Source: a virus
Length of the DNA stretch: 46,496 bases
Virus record (IMG/VR): IMGVR_UViG_3300044699_000101
Span: 1-46,496 of that record
Strand: one strand, 5' to 3'
The translations under genes were made by a program, and so were the position numbers. The notes beneath the pieces are model-generated. The model was not told the origin of the DNA, did not search any database, and saw nothing but the letters and a program-made list of their open reading frames with translations. Of the stretch, positions 23,628-32,672 are shown one piece after another; the first letter of the stretch is position 1; every line of letters begins with the position of its first letter.

Positions 23628-25372
23628 TCAGAGTATAAATGGCAGGAAGCTAGCCATAGCAGCACCGCCTCCGCCAAAATCAGCCCCCAATGCGCCCATG
23701 CCGATTGTACCGCCAAGCGTATCAAAACCGGCCATCGCGGCGGGGCCAGTCAGATTGCCAGCACCGATCCCAGCCAACCCGCTACCACCCAATCCGCCCA
23801 AACCGCCGCTACCAAAAAGACCAAACTGGTTGCCAAGACTGGCGGCGCCGGTCAGACCGGACAGGAGATTGGCGCCCTGGTTCTGGAAATACGGCTGGCT
23901 AACACTGCTCGAACCACCGGTTGGTTGACCAAACAGACCTGACATATTGGTTAAGGTATCCCACGGCGCCTTCTGCTGGCCGTAGAACCGGGCCATTTCG
24001 TCGGCGATGCGGGCCTGATCGACGCCGGCGAGACCCGTACCGGCCGCCACCTGTTGCTGCGCCCCGATATTCTGCGCCCCGGCCAGTTGCGGGTACATCC
24101 GCAAGGCGTCCATCGCCGCCAGATTGCCGGTGTTGAACATCGAGTTGAGCCCGCCGGCGCCGAACTGGCCGCCTTGGGCGTAATTATTGGCGGCGTTCTG
24201 AGCCGCGGTCTGCCCTGACCAATACTGGTTACCGGCCGCCTGCTGGGTACTGGCGGCATCGCGCAGCCCTGCTGCCGCCTGAGCCTGAGACGAGAGATAT
24301 TGGTTACCGGCTCCTGTCTGGGCCGCCGCAGCATCGCGCAGCCCGGCCAGCGCCCGGTCCTGAGACGCCAGAAATTGACTGCCGGCTGCCTGCTGGATAT
24401 TGGCGGCGTTCTGAGCGCCCTGCATACCAAGCCCAAGCCCGGAGTTGTACAGAGAGCCGTATTGCTGGGCGGCGGCGTCCTGCGCCTGCCGTTCCCGAGC
24501 GAATTGCTGACCGTAAAGATTGCCGCTGAGATCGCTCAAGCCCCGGACCAGATTACGTTGTCCGGTGTCGACCGCGCCCGCCATCGCCCCCGAACCATAT
24601 CGGCCGCCGCCGGAGAACATCGCATCGGTCGAAGGCGCAATCGAAGTCTGGTAGTTGCGGGTGACCGGGTCCATCGCCGCCTGGACCATTTGCGCCATGT
24701 ACGGGTTGGTGTTCGGGTCGAGGTAAGTGCCGGACGCGGTATTGCCCAGTTGCGACAGTCCGAGATTGTTATTGGCGGCGGCCTGCCTGGCGTATTGCAT
24801 CAGCGGATCAGAGTACTGTCCGATCTGCTGGGCGTACTGCCCGCCGACGCTGGCAGCATTGGCGCCTTGCTGCTGCATTGGAACGGCGTATTGCCCGATC
24901 TGCTGGGCGTACTGCCCGCCTACATTGGCGGTATTGGCGCCTTGCTGTTGCATCGGAGAAGCGTATTGCCCGACCTGTTGGGCATATTGCCCGGCCTGCG
25001 ACAAGCCTTGGTTGTACAGGCCTTGTTGCATCTGCTGCGACGGCCCACCACCGCTGGCATAGTCCTGGTAATAAGGGTTGGCCGGATTGATGCCCGCACC
25101 GTATCCGCCGGTAACGGCAGTGTTATAGGCAGCGTTAACAATCGGCAGGTTGGCGTTGGTGTTGTAGGCGTTGTTGTACATATTCTGATAGCCGGTGGTC
25201 TTTTCCGGCGTACCCCACTGCGACAGTGTCGCGTTGGGTAGTATTGCATCGGGTTGGTCTGCCCGAGCCCCTGAGTCTGGCCCCAAAGATCCTGCAGAAA
25301 AGGCAGTTGCGCCTGTTGCGTCGGGTTGATCGTCGTCGTCGTCGTGTTGCCGGCAGGCTGGGAGCCCTTCAT
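23628..25372 (-). CDS. Large Gln/Gly/Ala-rich virion protein with tandem repeats, frameshifted
   Basis: The ORF opens at 25372 with MKGSQPAGNTTTTTINPTQQ and AQLPFLQDLWGQTQGLGQTNPMQYYP. The sense then moves one base near 25245 to NATLSQWGTPEKTTGYQ and runs to a GGSGLAGIG-rich C-terminus. Three tandem 22-residue units of GGQYAQQIGQYA...PMQQQGAN type occur, then two or three looser units built on GNQYLSSQAQAAAGLRDAA. Such low-complexity, repeat-rich proteins lie beside the adaptor proteins in podoviruses of alphaproteobacteria. The role may be internal virion protein or DNA ejection. It overlaps the upstream gene by 4 bases. Confidence 0.65.
24812..24999 (-). repeat. Three tandem 66-bp repeats inside the Gln-rich gene
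   Basis: Units of about 66 bases encode the 22-residue repeat and are well conserved at DNA level, including gcgtactgcccgcc and attggcgccttgctg stretches. The copies diverge at third positions, so they are old enough to have been selected as protein. Confidence 0.75.
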
Positions 25373-26043
25373 CGCAGCTCGTCCTTTAGATCACGCACCA
25401 TCTGGATGTCCCCGGTCGGAACGGCTCCCCAAGCCCTGAGCCAACCCCGGCGGGCGGTGCTGGCGATATGACTGCACTTGCAGTCTCGGGCGTGCTGGTC
25501 GAGTGTCGTCTTCAGCGTCTCAATCCAATTTTCCATGTTGCCGCCACCGGCGGCGACGATCTCCAGCACCCGCCGCCGGGGGTAATCCTTGACCCAGGTG
25601 ACACAGACCGCGTCGATACCGGCGCGCCCCTCGCACAACCAAATCCCGACTTGTCCGGCGAAGGCCAGGCGCAGCAGGTCGAACGGCTCGTAGCAACCGT
25701 TGCGATCAGTCGCGCGCCGCAGGTGCGCCTCGACCTGCGGCCAGTGATCGACGATCTCCTCAAGTGGCGGCAGACGCACGGTCGCCGTCCACACCACCCG
25801 CACCATCAGGACCGATCCACTGCGGTAAATACCGCCGACCGGCACCCCGGCGGTCGCGGCAGCCGCGTCGTTGCCGGCGTCGACCGGCAATGTGGCGAAC
25901 TGGTCGCGTGCGCTGGTGCCGGCCCAGGCGGAGACAAGATTGATCGACTGCGCCATGTCCCTGAGCCACTGCGGCCAGCCTGAGAGCGGCTGGTCCGGCG
26001 CCACCGGCGGGATGGCGCGGGTGCCTTGGCTATGGGCGGCCAT
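25369..26043 (-). CDS. Apparent fusion of a structural N-terminus to a GNAT-like domain, 224 aa
   Basis: Residues 1 to about 83 (MAAHSQGTRAIPPVAPD, then GWPQWLRDMAQSINLVSAW and VPVGGIYRSGSVLMVRVV) look like a complete small phage structural protein. Residues about 88-224 (LEEIVDHWPQVEAHLRRATDRNGCYEPFDLLRLAFAG, then WVKDYPRRRVLEIVAAGG and RRGWLRAWGAVP) look like the acetyltransferase-fold protein that phages of this group encode as a separate gene. Here both lie in one uninterrupted frame. This may be a true fusion or a frameshift artefact; a GTG near 25787 could start the second part. The acetylation target, if any, is unknown. Confidence 0.6.
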   Translation of the reverse strand: MAAHSQGTRAIPPVAPDQPLSGWPQWLRDMAQSINLVSAWAGTSARDQFATLPVDAGNDAAAATAGVPVGGIYRSGSVLMVRVVWTATVRLPPLEEIVDHWPQVEAHLRRATDRNGCYEPFDLLRLAFAGQVGIWLCEGRAGIDAVCVTWVKDYPRRRVLEIVAAGGGNMENWIETLKTTLDQHARDCKCSHIASTARRGWLRAWGAVPTGDIQMVRDLKDELR

Positions 26044-26057
26044 CTAGGATGGCATCC

Positions 26058-27633
26058 TCATCTGCGGGTCGCCTCTGGCCGCAACTGCACATCGATCCCG
26101 TCGAGGCTGGTAAAATTCTGCCCCGCCGGCATCTGAAAACGAAATCTGAGATACCGCCCGGTGCACCGCTGCGGGCATTCGCCGATCTGGTTGATCGCTA
26201 CTGCCGGTTCCCAGGTGACGGGGTCGGTCTGACGCTCGCGGTGCCCGATCGCAATCGTCGCCGCGCCGCCATCGTGTAACGGCCGGGTGTTCTGCACCCA
26301 GGCCCGCCTGCCCTCCACTGGCTGGATCTCGCCGGTATCCAGGGTCGGTGCCATCGGCGGGCCGCCGGCAATATTCAATCGGTGGTCAGGCAGGAAAAAG
26401 CTGACCCGTGCCGCCGCGTTGCCAGACCAGAACGGATCGTCAAACGACGGCGTGATGGTGTCGAGGTCGCCAAAACTGTCGATGTGATCGAGGTCGTAAA
26501 CAACGCCGTAAGCCCCGGTGGTCAGCCACTCGATGTAGTGGTCGACGCGCTCCAATTCCGAGATTGTGGCGCGACCAAGCTCCCAGTTGTAGACCAATAA
26601 CTTGGTAAGCATCCCCTCGGAACCGGGGGTCGGGAACCCCCACATCACGATGCGGGTGCGCGGGTCGCGGATACCTTGAACATTGGCGATGTAGGCATCG
26701 TCGACCTGGTTATAAAACTCACGGTCGAATTTCTGGGCGCCGATCGGAAAACTGGTGTTGCCATCGAATGCCGCAAAGCCGTGCTCGGTCAGATAGTAAA
26801 CCACCGGCCGGATGGCCCCGGTGTTTGTCCTTAGCGAAGCTCTGCACAATCGAGAGCGGTGCCGTGCTGCCGGCCGCGCCCTGCGCCACCTTGAAATTGA
26901 AGATCAGCGGCAGGCTGGTATAGGAAGCGGTCCAGATGCCACGCTCACAGAAAATTACGACATCGCTGCCGGGAGCAAAACCTGAAACAAGGCCGGTAAT
27001 TTGCCCGAGATCTGTCTGTTGCAGATCCTGAAAGTCGCTCTGGGTCTGAAGGGCCGGCGTCGAACCCGGCGTGGGCCACGAAGCAGGCGAGTTAATGCTG
27101 CTCCACCACACCCTTTGTGGCTGCGACCCATCCACCGGATCGATCGTCCAGCCGAACATCAGAAAGTCTTTGACCACCGCGACGTATCTGGCGACTGGCG
27201 CATCGGCCGACAAATCGGCGAATTGCGGCGTCGCGCCAACCGGCAGAAGGATCGTCTGCGGCGGGTCAGCACCGTTGGTGGCGATGACGCGTGTGCCATA
27301 AGAAGTCATCGACCAGTGCCCGCCGCTGACCGGGCTTGGCGTATTGTAGGGGCCGGTGGCGCCGGTAACGTCGACAAAGTCAGTGGCGCTAGGCGGCAGC
27401 ATGTAGAGCTTCACGTGATCGCCGGCAAACAGGTAGACCGTATTATCCGCCGCCTTGATCGTGTAGGAACCCTGGCAGCGTTCGCCCAAGGTGTTGGTAC
27501 TGTGCGGAATAGCAGTCGGCATCGGGCCATAACTCGACGCCGTTATCGGCACGCAGTTCTTGATCAGCGGGCTGCCGGCAGTCCTGAAATCCGATAGGTC
27601 GGGCAGCCACTCGGCCCAGGGCGCGATGGTCAT
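26058..27633 (-). CDS. Tail stabilisation/hub-type virion protein, frameshifted
   Basis: ATG at 27633 overlaps the stop of the adaptor gene (ATGA) and gives MTIAPWAEWLPDLSDF. Motifs include SPLIKNCVPITASSYGPMP, RVIATNGADPPQ, FLMFGWTIDPVDGSQPQRVWWS, TQSDFQDLQQTDLGQITGLVSG and IFCERGIWTASY. These match the large conserved beta-rich protein encoded after the adaptor in podoviruses (P22 gp10-like position). The frame moves near 26825 (VQSFAKD to TGAIRPVVYYLTEHGF) and continues through FDREFYNQVDD and YIEWLTTG to a C-terminal beta domain ending DGIDVQLRPEATRR. Combined length is about 525 residues. It is predicted to seal the head-tail channel or form the tail hub. Confidence 0.75.
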
Positions 27634-28568
27634 TTCCAATAAATCCAGACGTCATCGACAAAGCGAAACTGCATCCCGGCGCCTGGGCCGTAGCCATTGG
27701 TCGGTTCAGCCAGAGTTGGCGAGCCGCTAGCATATTGGATCTGCAAAGACGTCACGGGGTTTTCGAATGAAATATCGACCACCATGCCATGCACCGGATC
27801 AGGCGGCAGGCGGATCGTCAGAGCCGCGTGCAGCGGGCCGGCAATATAAAGCCCCGGTTCCCGGGCAAACATCGCCACAGTGTCACCGCTGACCGGGCTT
27901 ACCTCGCGGAAAATCGTACTGACTTGGATTGTTGCGACAGTAACGCCGCCAATCACCCCGGCCGTGCCGGCGCCAGTATCGACCCGGATCTGTAGCGGCC
28001 CGGCCCAGCGCAGTTTGCGATCGGCCGCTTCGAGCCCGGCAAAAGCCGCCTCGCGCCGCGCCAGCCAGCCCTGCGCCCGCTGATCCTCGCCGATATAAAC
28101 CTCGGCCTCGACCAGCGCGCCAAACAGATAAGCGTCTGGCGCGGTATCAAGCAGCCAATTCGTCGGGGCTGTGTCGGATAGCGGCGGCACCCCGGACTGA
28201 TAGACCAAATTTACAATCTGCTCGCCGTTTGTGCCCGGCCCCAGCCACAGATCGCGACCGACAATTGAGTAGCTGTTGGTCTGGCCACCATTGCCAGCGA
28301 GTTGGGTTGGCGGCAGATAGTCCAAGGTAAGATCGCCAATCGCCACTTGGCGCACCTGCACGCAATCGGTGGGCAGGCTAATTGCGTTCGTGCCGGTAGC
28401 CGAGAGAGAGACAATCTTTTCCGCCCCGGCCGATTTCAGTCGCCGGTTGGCCTCGGCCTCAAACAGCCGGATCATGTCGGGCACCGCGGGCTGCACCAGC
28501 GGATCGGCCGGTCGCGCCAGCCACGACAAGATACTGGCCTGGAGTGCAGAATAACTATCGAGAGCCAT
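27630..28568 (-). CDS. Head-tail adaptor/connector protein, 312 aa
   Basis: The N-terminal 190 residues follow the phage adaptor pattern: LQASILSWLARPADPLVQPAVPDMIRLFEAEANRRLKS, then LPTDCVQVRQVAIG, then AYLFGALVEAEVYIGEDQRAQGWLARREAAF. This is typical of gp4-like adaptor proteins that bind under the portal. A C-terminal beta domain (TVAMFAREPGLYIAGPLHAALTIRLP, ending FRFVDDVWIYWK) is of the kind appended to several tail proteins in this phage group. It is coupled by an ATGA overlap to the following stabilisation-type gene, consistent with head completion. Confidence 0.8.
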   Translation of the reverse strand: MALDSYSALQASILSWLARPADPLVQPAVPDMIRLFEAEANRRLKSAGAEKIVSLSATGTNAISLPTDCVQVRQVAIGDLTLDYLPPTQLAGNGGQTNSYSIVGRDLWLGPGTNGEQIVNLVYQSGVPPLSDTAPTNWLLDTAPDAYLFGALVEAEVYIGEDQRAQGWLARREAAFAGLEAADRKLRWAGPLQIRVDTGAGTAGVIGGVTVATIQVSTIFREVSPVSGDTVAMFAREPGLYIAGPLHAALTIRLPPDPVHGMVVDISFENPVTSLQIQYASGSPTLAEPTNGYGPGAGMQFRFVDDVWIYWK

Positions 28569-28572
28569 TGAT

Positions 28573-28902
28573 TTACAGCCGCCGCGTGCTCGTGCGCAGA
28601 TAGCGCCAATCAGGGTCGTTCAGCAGACGGCGCACGGCCGGCCAGTGCTCCCGCCGGTACACGTCGACGCCGTAGCGCTGCAGCCAGAGCAAGGCCACGT
28701 CGACCGGGATGCGGGCTTCCAGGCGCATAGTCTTGTCCCGGGTGACCCAACCGTCACTGTGCAAATGCTGCGACTTGTTGATGTCGATCACCGGCTGCAC
28801 GTCACAACTGCGCTTAACGATCGCCATGTCGTCGTTTTCGTCGTAGTCGAAGGTCTCGACCGCGCCCGAGTAAGGATCGACATCGAGGATAATAGGTTTC
28901 AT
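28573..28902 (-). CDS. Conserved late-region protein, 109 aa
   Basis: It begins MKPIILDVDPYSGAVETFDYD and contains PVIDINKSQHLHSDGWVTRDKTMRLEARIPVDVALLWLQRYGVDVY, ending with DPDWRYLRTSTRRL. The C-terminal NDPDWRYLRT motif is recurrent in small proteins encoded beside the capsid and adaptor genes of podoviruses; I know of no assigned function. It starts just after an intrinsic terminator, so its expression may depend on read-through or a separate promoter. Confidence 0.7.
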   Translation of the reverse strand: MKPIILDVDPYSGAVETFDYDENDDMAIVKRSCDVQPVIDINKSQHLHSDGWVTRDKTMRLEARIPVDVALLWLQRYGVDVYRREHWPAVRRLLNDPDWRYLRTSTRRL

Positions 28903-28913
28903 GCGTTATCTCT

Positions 28914-28945
28914 AAATAAAACGGGCGGCCCGAAAGACCGCCCGT
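28914..28945 (-). terminator. Intrinsic terminator inside the late operon
   Basis: On the minus strand ACGGGCGG pairs with CCGCCCGT across a 9-base loop and is followed by TTTATTT. It lies between the HNH gene and the 28573-28902 gene, directly after the capsid-HNH block. It may lower expression of downstream genes relative to capsid. Confidence 0.75.
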
Positions 28946-28979
28946 GAATGAAAGCACCCAGCCTTTACAGGCGTGGGAT

Positions 28980-29861
28980 TTACGTTACAGAGCGCCAGTG
29001 CCTGCCGCTGCGAATGCTGCTGATGTATGTCGGGGCCAGCCCGAACATTTCAGCCAGGACCGCGCGCTTCGCCGAGCTGGCACGAATGAAGCGCACGTCG
29101 TCTTCAGTCAACATCGGGCGCGGCACGCGAATAGCGCGCGGTTCAACGGTCTTCGTAGACTTCGACGTTGCTTTCTTCTTCGGCAACTGAACGCCGCCTA
29201 ACAAAGCCCAATGCTGGCCGGATCTAAGAGTGCTGACATACGTCGGAGCTATCCCAAACATCTCTGCGAGAAGATCCCGCTTAGCCGAGCTGCTGCGGAT
29301 AAAACGCACATCGTCTTCTGTCAATTTCGCGCGACCGTTACGCTCACCCCGACGATCTTTCTCGCGGGTATTATTCGCCTGCTGAGCCCTGGTCGCCCAA
29401 CGCACGTTGCCAGGCTCATAATCGCCGTCATTGTTGATCCGGTCCAGCGTTAGCCCAGGCTCCGGCGGATCGCCAACATCGGCGTAGAACGCCTCGAAAC
29501 TGTTACGCCAGCGATCACAAACCTTGATGCCGCGACCGCCGTAGTTAGGCCACGCGGCCTCGTTTGGATTAGCGCACCGCTTTTTCATCCCCTTCCAGCA
29601 TTGGTAAATCTTAGTTCGTGCGCCAGCGTGCCCGTGTCTCCGCTTAGCCGCACTTACCATCGCGCCAGTCGCACACCCGCAGCTCTTCTTGTTCCCTTGC
29701 TGAAGCACGTTGCCGATAGCAATGACATCAGTGGCCCCGCAATCGCAGACACACCGCCACAGCGCCCGGCCTTTGGCGAACCCAGCCGGCTCTACGACTA
29801 GCAGCATGCCAAACCGTTCCCCCACCAATTGCCGTATCGGCTTGCCCGGACGATTAGCCAT
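28980..29861 (-). CDS. HNH endonuclease with zinc-ribbon and duplicated HTH domains
   Basis: I start at 29861 because GGGAGG lies just upstream; the frame is open to 29924. Domains in order are: a zinc ribbon ([20 protein letters not shown], then NKKSCGC); a middle region with [13 protein letters not shown] and [15 protein letters not shown]; an HNH-like active site ([21 protein letters not shown]); and two near-identical C-terminal HTH units of about 39 residues, each beginning [10 protein letters not shown] and ending RSGxHW, joined by a basic linker. This is the layout of a free-standing phage homing endonuclease. It sits between the major capsid gene and the 28573 gene, a common insertion spot. 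The tandem HTH copy is unusual. Confidence 0.88.
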   Translation of the reverse strand: MANRPGKPIRQLVGERFGMLLVVEPAGFAKGRALWRCVCDCGATDVIAIGNVLQQGNKKSCGCATGAMVSAAKRRHGHAGARTKIYQCWKGMKKRCANPNEAAWPNYGGRGIKVCDRWRNSFEAFYADVGDPPEPGLTLDRINNDGDYEPGNVRWATRAQQANNTREKDRRGERNGRAKLTEDDVRFIRSSSAKRDLLAEMFGIAPTYVSTLRSGQHWALLGGVQLPKKKATSKSTKTVEPRAIRVPRPMLTEDDVRFIRASSAKRAVLAEMFGLAPTYISSIRSGRHWRSVT

Positions 29862-29942
29862 AAATGCCTCCCTCAATGGCACTTGCCATGGTGCCATCGA
29901 AGGAGTAGAGTTGTCTAGTAACACAGCACTGTCAGGTGCAGA

Positions 29943-30899
29943 TTATGGGGACGTGAGGTCGTAGATTGCGCCGCTCGACTTCTCATTCTTAGCCGTCAAG
30001 GTGTACTCGGCGAGGATCATCCGCTTTTCGGCGTCGCCGGTCTTGGCGAGCGGCACTTGCGTGAACGGCCGCAAGTAATCCACCGACCAGTATGACCAGT
30101 TCAGGATCAGCGCGTCCCTGGTGCGCATAAAGCGGTTGGCGATGACATTCACCGTGTGGAAGTCGCCGACATACACGTCAACCGTGTTCACCAGCTTCTT
30201 CTCCATCACGTCGACTTGCTTTGTCGCGTTGCCGGTGAAAGCGCTGAACGCCTGCTTGTTGCCGGGGCCGAGCATGATGACGTCGACGTCTTCAGAGGAG
30301 TTGGTGAAGATCGACTTCAGCACCGTTTGGAACATCGCCTCAGTTATCGCGCGAGGCGTCCCGTCCACCCGGGCGTCGGTGCCGTCTCCCGTTGGATTAG
30401 TGCCGACGTGACTGACGTTGGTCAGTATCCACGACAGCACGCTAGCGAGCTTGGGAGCGGTGGCCGCGGCGCCTGTCACTTTCGCCTGGTTGGAAAGCAG
30501 GATGCTCTCCATGTCGATCTTCAACTCACGCCCGCGTTTCTGTAACTGGTAGGCCAGCTCGGTTTTTCTGCCCGCCTTGCTGACCGCGTCGAGCGTGCCA
30601 GAGATGATCACCTCTTTGCGGCTGATCTGGGTGCGGTTACCCAGGCGAGAGGTGATGCTCGCGGCGCTAAAGGTGGCAACGTCATCGCCCTGAAACTGGG
30701 CGTTTGCGAGGTTGGCCGCCGCCAGAGAGTCGACCTGCCACTCGTGCAGGACCGCGTCGGCAGTGCCGCGCCCGGCATTGGTCATAAACGGCGTGGTGGA
30801 AGGGCTGACCAAGTAGATGATGTCAGACAAGTCTTCGCGAAGGCCTTGCATTCCTGGCGAGCCGGAAAAGGTGGTCGCCGTACCTGTTAGTATTGCCAT
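29943..30899 (-). CDS. Major capsid protein, SU10/DUF5309 type
   Basis: A 318-residue protein begins MAILTGTATTFSGSPGMQGLREDLSDIIYLVSPSTTPFMTNAGRG. The early DLSDIIYLVSPSxTPF motif, VLHEWQVDSLAAA, NRTQISRKEVIISGTLDAV and the C-terminal DALILNWSYWSVDYLRPFTQVPLAKTGDAEKRMILAEYTLTAKNE are hallmarks of the SU10-type (DUF5309) HK97-fold capsid family. No protease or cleavage domain is fused. The scaffold gene lies directly upstream, and both are preceded by a shared hairpin block. This is one of the safest calls in the window. Confidence 0.93.
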   Translation of the reverse strand: MAILTGTATTFSGSPGMQGLREDLSDIIYLVSPSTTPFMTNAGRGTADAVLHEWQVDSLAAANLANAQFQGDDVATFSAASITSRLGNRTQISRKEVIISGTLDAVSKAGRKTELAYQLQKRGRELKIDMESILLSNQAKVTGAAATAPKLASVLSWILTNVSHVGTNPTGDGTDARVDGTPRAITEAMFQTVLKSIFTNSSEDVDVIMLGPGNKQAFSAFTGNATKQVDVMEKKLVNTVDVYVGDFHTVNVIANRFMRTRDALILNWSYWSVDYLRPFTQVPLAKTGDAEKRMILAEYTLTAKNEKSSGAIYDLTSP

Positions 30900-30908
30900 G
30901 ATGAGGGC

Positions 30909-30945
30909 TCCATCTGAGGGATGCCGGCGTCGTCCGACGCTGGCG
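30909..30945 (-). promoter_or_regulatory. Hairpin leader upstream of the capsid gene (copy 2)
   Basis: On the minus strand this is GCCAGCGTCGGAC followed by GACGCCGGC and CCCTCAGATGGA, ending ten bases before the capsid ATG. The first two parts form a 9-10 bp stem. Nearly the same block stands before the scaffold gene (32054-32092). It may be a translational enhancer, a processing site or a duplicated leader. Confidence 0.6.
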
Positions 30946-30982
30946 AGTGCCGCTGCCCAGGCGGCGTTTTACTAAGGCGTTG

Positions 30983-32050
30983 CTAGAGCAGGTCCATCAG
31001 GAGAGACACCGCGTCCTTTTCGGACCCGGTTCGCCGGAGTGTCGCCATCTTCTGCTGCCGCCGCTGGGCCGCAGCACTGTCGCTCCGCTGCCGTGGGGCA
31101 CCGGGTGGCTGTACTGGGGCTGCGGGTGGTGGCGTGCGCTTGGTTTCGGCCGCGCGGCGGGCTTCGGCAGCCCGATCGGCCAACATGGCTTTGTGCGCCA
31201 CAAGAATGACCCGGTGGTCGATCACCTGGCCGATCTCCTGTTCGCTAAAGCCGTGTTTCTGCAACCATTGCCGCATGTCGCCGGCGAGCCGCGGGCCTTT
31301 TTCGGCGTGCCCAAACTCGGGCATCGCCTCAATCAGCCGAGCCTGCTCAGCCTGCCGCAACGCATTCCAGTGTTGGAGTTGCTGCTGCTGGGCCTGCTGC
31401 GTGACACGCTGGATCTCGGCCTGAATACCGGCCACCCGACCACGCAGCGCATCGCGCTCCGCAGACAGGCGGACATATTCGGCCGGCTGCTCTGTCGCTA
31501 ATTGTTGCCAATTTATATCGGCAAATTTCTGCGCCTCGGGGGCTGCGACAAAGAGCAGTTGTTGCAGATTTTGCGCGTAGCTTTGACGCTCCTGCTGTAT
31601 TTCGCCGATCGTCGCCTGAATAGCTTTGCGATGCTCGGCGATCTCCTCGGTCTTCTGATGAAAAGCCTTGTCTCGCTCGCTCTCCCGCCGGGCAATGACT
31701 GCCTGGGCTTCGGGTGGGAGCTGCTGGAACACGGCCTTATCGTCAAGAGACCAACTCGTGGGCGGCTCAACCCTCTGATGATCGGTCTCGGCGTCCTCAT
31801 CGCCGCTGACCGGTTCGGTGGTTTGGTCGTCCTCATCATCGCTGGGGGCCGGCTCTTCCTCCGGTCCAGCATCCGGAGCCTGTTCGGGCTCGGACTCGGG
31901 GGCCGCGGGCGGGGCCGGCGGCGGTGTCTGTTGCGCGCGGCGCGGGCGCGGATCGAGCAAGCCCTCGATCGCTGCCGCTGCCTGGCTTTCGGATAGCTCG
32001 GTGGGCGCGTCTGCGCCATTGCTCAGCGGCGCGCCGCCTGCATCACTCAT
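30983..32050 (-). CDS. Capsid scaffold protein
   Basis: A 355-residue acidic, helical protein begins MSDAGGAPLSNGADAPTELSESQAAAAIEGLLD. It has a long disordered acidic region (PEEEPAPSDDEDD), followed by WSLDDKAVFQQLPPEAQAVIARRESERDKAFHQKTEEIAEH, coiled-coil segments rich in Gln, and a basic C-terminus ending GSEKDAVSLLMDLL. Composition, the PPEAQxVIxRRExERDK motif and position immediately upstream of the capsid gene identify a phage scaffold. It would template procapsid assembly and then leave the head. Confidence 0.88.
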   Translation of the reverse strand: MSDAGGAPLSNGADAPTELSESQAAAAIEGLLDPRPRRAQQTPPPAPPAAPESEPEQAPDAGPEEEPAPSDDEDDQTTEPVSGDEDAETDHQRVEPPTSWSLDDKAVFQQLPPEAQAVIARRESERDKAFHQKTEEIAEHRKAIQATIGEIQQERQSYAQNLQQLLFVAAPEAQKFADINWQQLATEQPAEYVRLSAERDALRGRVAGIQAEIQRVTQQAQQQQLQHWNALRQAEQARLIEAMPEFGHAEKGPRLAGDMRQWLQKHGFSEQEIGQVIDHRVILVAHKAMLADRAAEARRAAETKRTPPPAAPVQPPGAPRQRSDSAAAQRRQQKMATLRRTGSEKDAVSLLMDLL

Positions 32051-32053
32051 CTG

Positions 32054-32092
32054 TCCATCTCAAGGGCTGGCCGGCGTCATCCGACGCTGGCG
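32054..32092 (-). promoter_or_regulatory. Hairpin leader upstream of the scaffold gene (copy 1)
   Basis: On the minus strand GCCAGCGTCGGAT plus GACGCCGGC form a stem, followed by CCCTTGAGATGGA and, after three bases, the scaffold ATG. It matches the block at 30909-30945 at all but a few positions. Confidence 0.6.
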
Positions 32093-32095
32093 GGT

Positions 32096-32344
32096 TTACG
32101 GTTTGGCTGGCTTTAGATCTGGAGCCAGCGGCATCCCTTCGCGAGGTAGCTTTGGGCCCCGGCTATCAGTAGGCCTGCGCGGTCGCTTGGTGGCGGCGAG
32201 CGCGTACTGCGCGCGCTCCAGGGTCCGCTGTTGCACCAGGCCGCTCTCGACCTCGCGCACCAGATCCGCAAGCGCGGTTCGGATCAGTTCCTTGTTCGAC
32301 AGACCGCTGGTGTTGCCGAGGACGGCATCGAGTTCAGGCAGCAT
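32096..32344 (-). CDS. Hypothetical protein, 82 aa
   Basis: It begins MLPELDAVLGNTSGLSNKELIRTALADLVREVESGLVQQRTLERAQYALAATKRPRRPTD and ends with a Pro/Lys-rich tail. It is helical and basic. It overlaps the upstream gene by 11 bases and lies four bases above the scaffold hairpin. The family is not recognised; a head-assembly accessory is likely from context. Confidence 0.6.
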   Translation of the reverse strand: MLPELDAVLGNTSGLSNKELIRTALADLVREVESGLVQQRTLERAQYALAATKRPRRPTDSRGPKLPREGMPLAPDLKPAKP

Positions 32345-32672
32345 CCTGTCTCAGCGCGCGCTCGCGCGCCTCGATGGCGCGGGCGTCTCCCAGCATCAAC
32401 CTGAGTTCGTCGCGGAACAGCTCGCTAGCCCAATAGAGCCGATAAGCCGCCTCGCGGGCCTCACCCTCGCCGGGCGCGGTGTTGCGCCAGCTTTCGATCA
32501 ATTTCTGCTGCACCCGATCGAGCGCGGCGTGCAAGACCGGGTCGTCGAGCAACCGGCGGGCATTCTCGCCAAGCTGCATCTTGTCCTCGGGCGCCGGTTG
32601 GGTCGATCGCCAGCGCTGCGGCGGCACGTCCCAGTACTCGCCGAGCGTCTTTGCAAAGGCGCGGAATTTCAT
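32334..32672 (-). CDS. Conserved phage head-region protein, 112 aa
   Basis: It starts MKFRAFAKTLGEYWDVPPQRW and contains LLDDPVLHAALDRVQQKLIESWRNTAPGEGEAREAAYRLYWASELFRDELRLMLGD. The LLDDPVLxxALDRxxQ helix with a later W-x-ASELFRxEL helix is shared, as I recall, by small proteins next to portal genes in alphaproteobacterial phages. Its function is not known. ATGA links it to the ART-like gene upstream. Confidence 0.65.
   Translation of the reverse strand: MKFRAFAKTLGEYWDVPPQRWRSTQPAPEDKMQLGENARRLLDDPVLHAALDRVQQKLIESWRNTAPGEGEAREAAYRLYWASELFRDELRLMLGDARAIEARERALRQDAA

Noticed and set aside
24812-24999. CRISPR-like array
   Set aside because: The 66-bp units are contiguous with no spacers and encode a protein repeat in frame. 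No cas genes are present; the Cas4-like nuclease stands alone in a phage operon.
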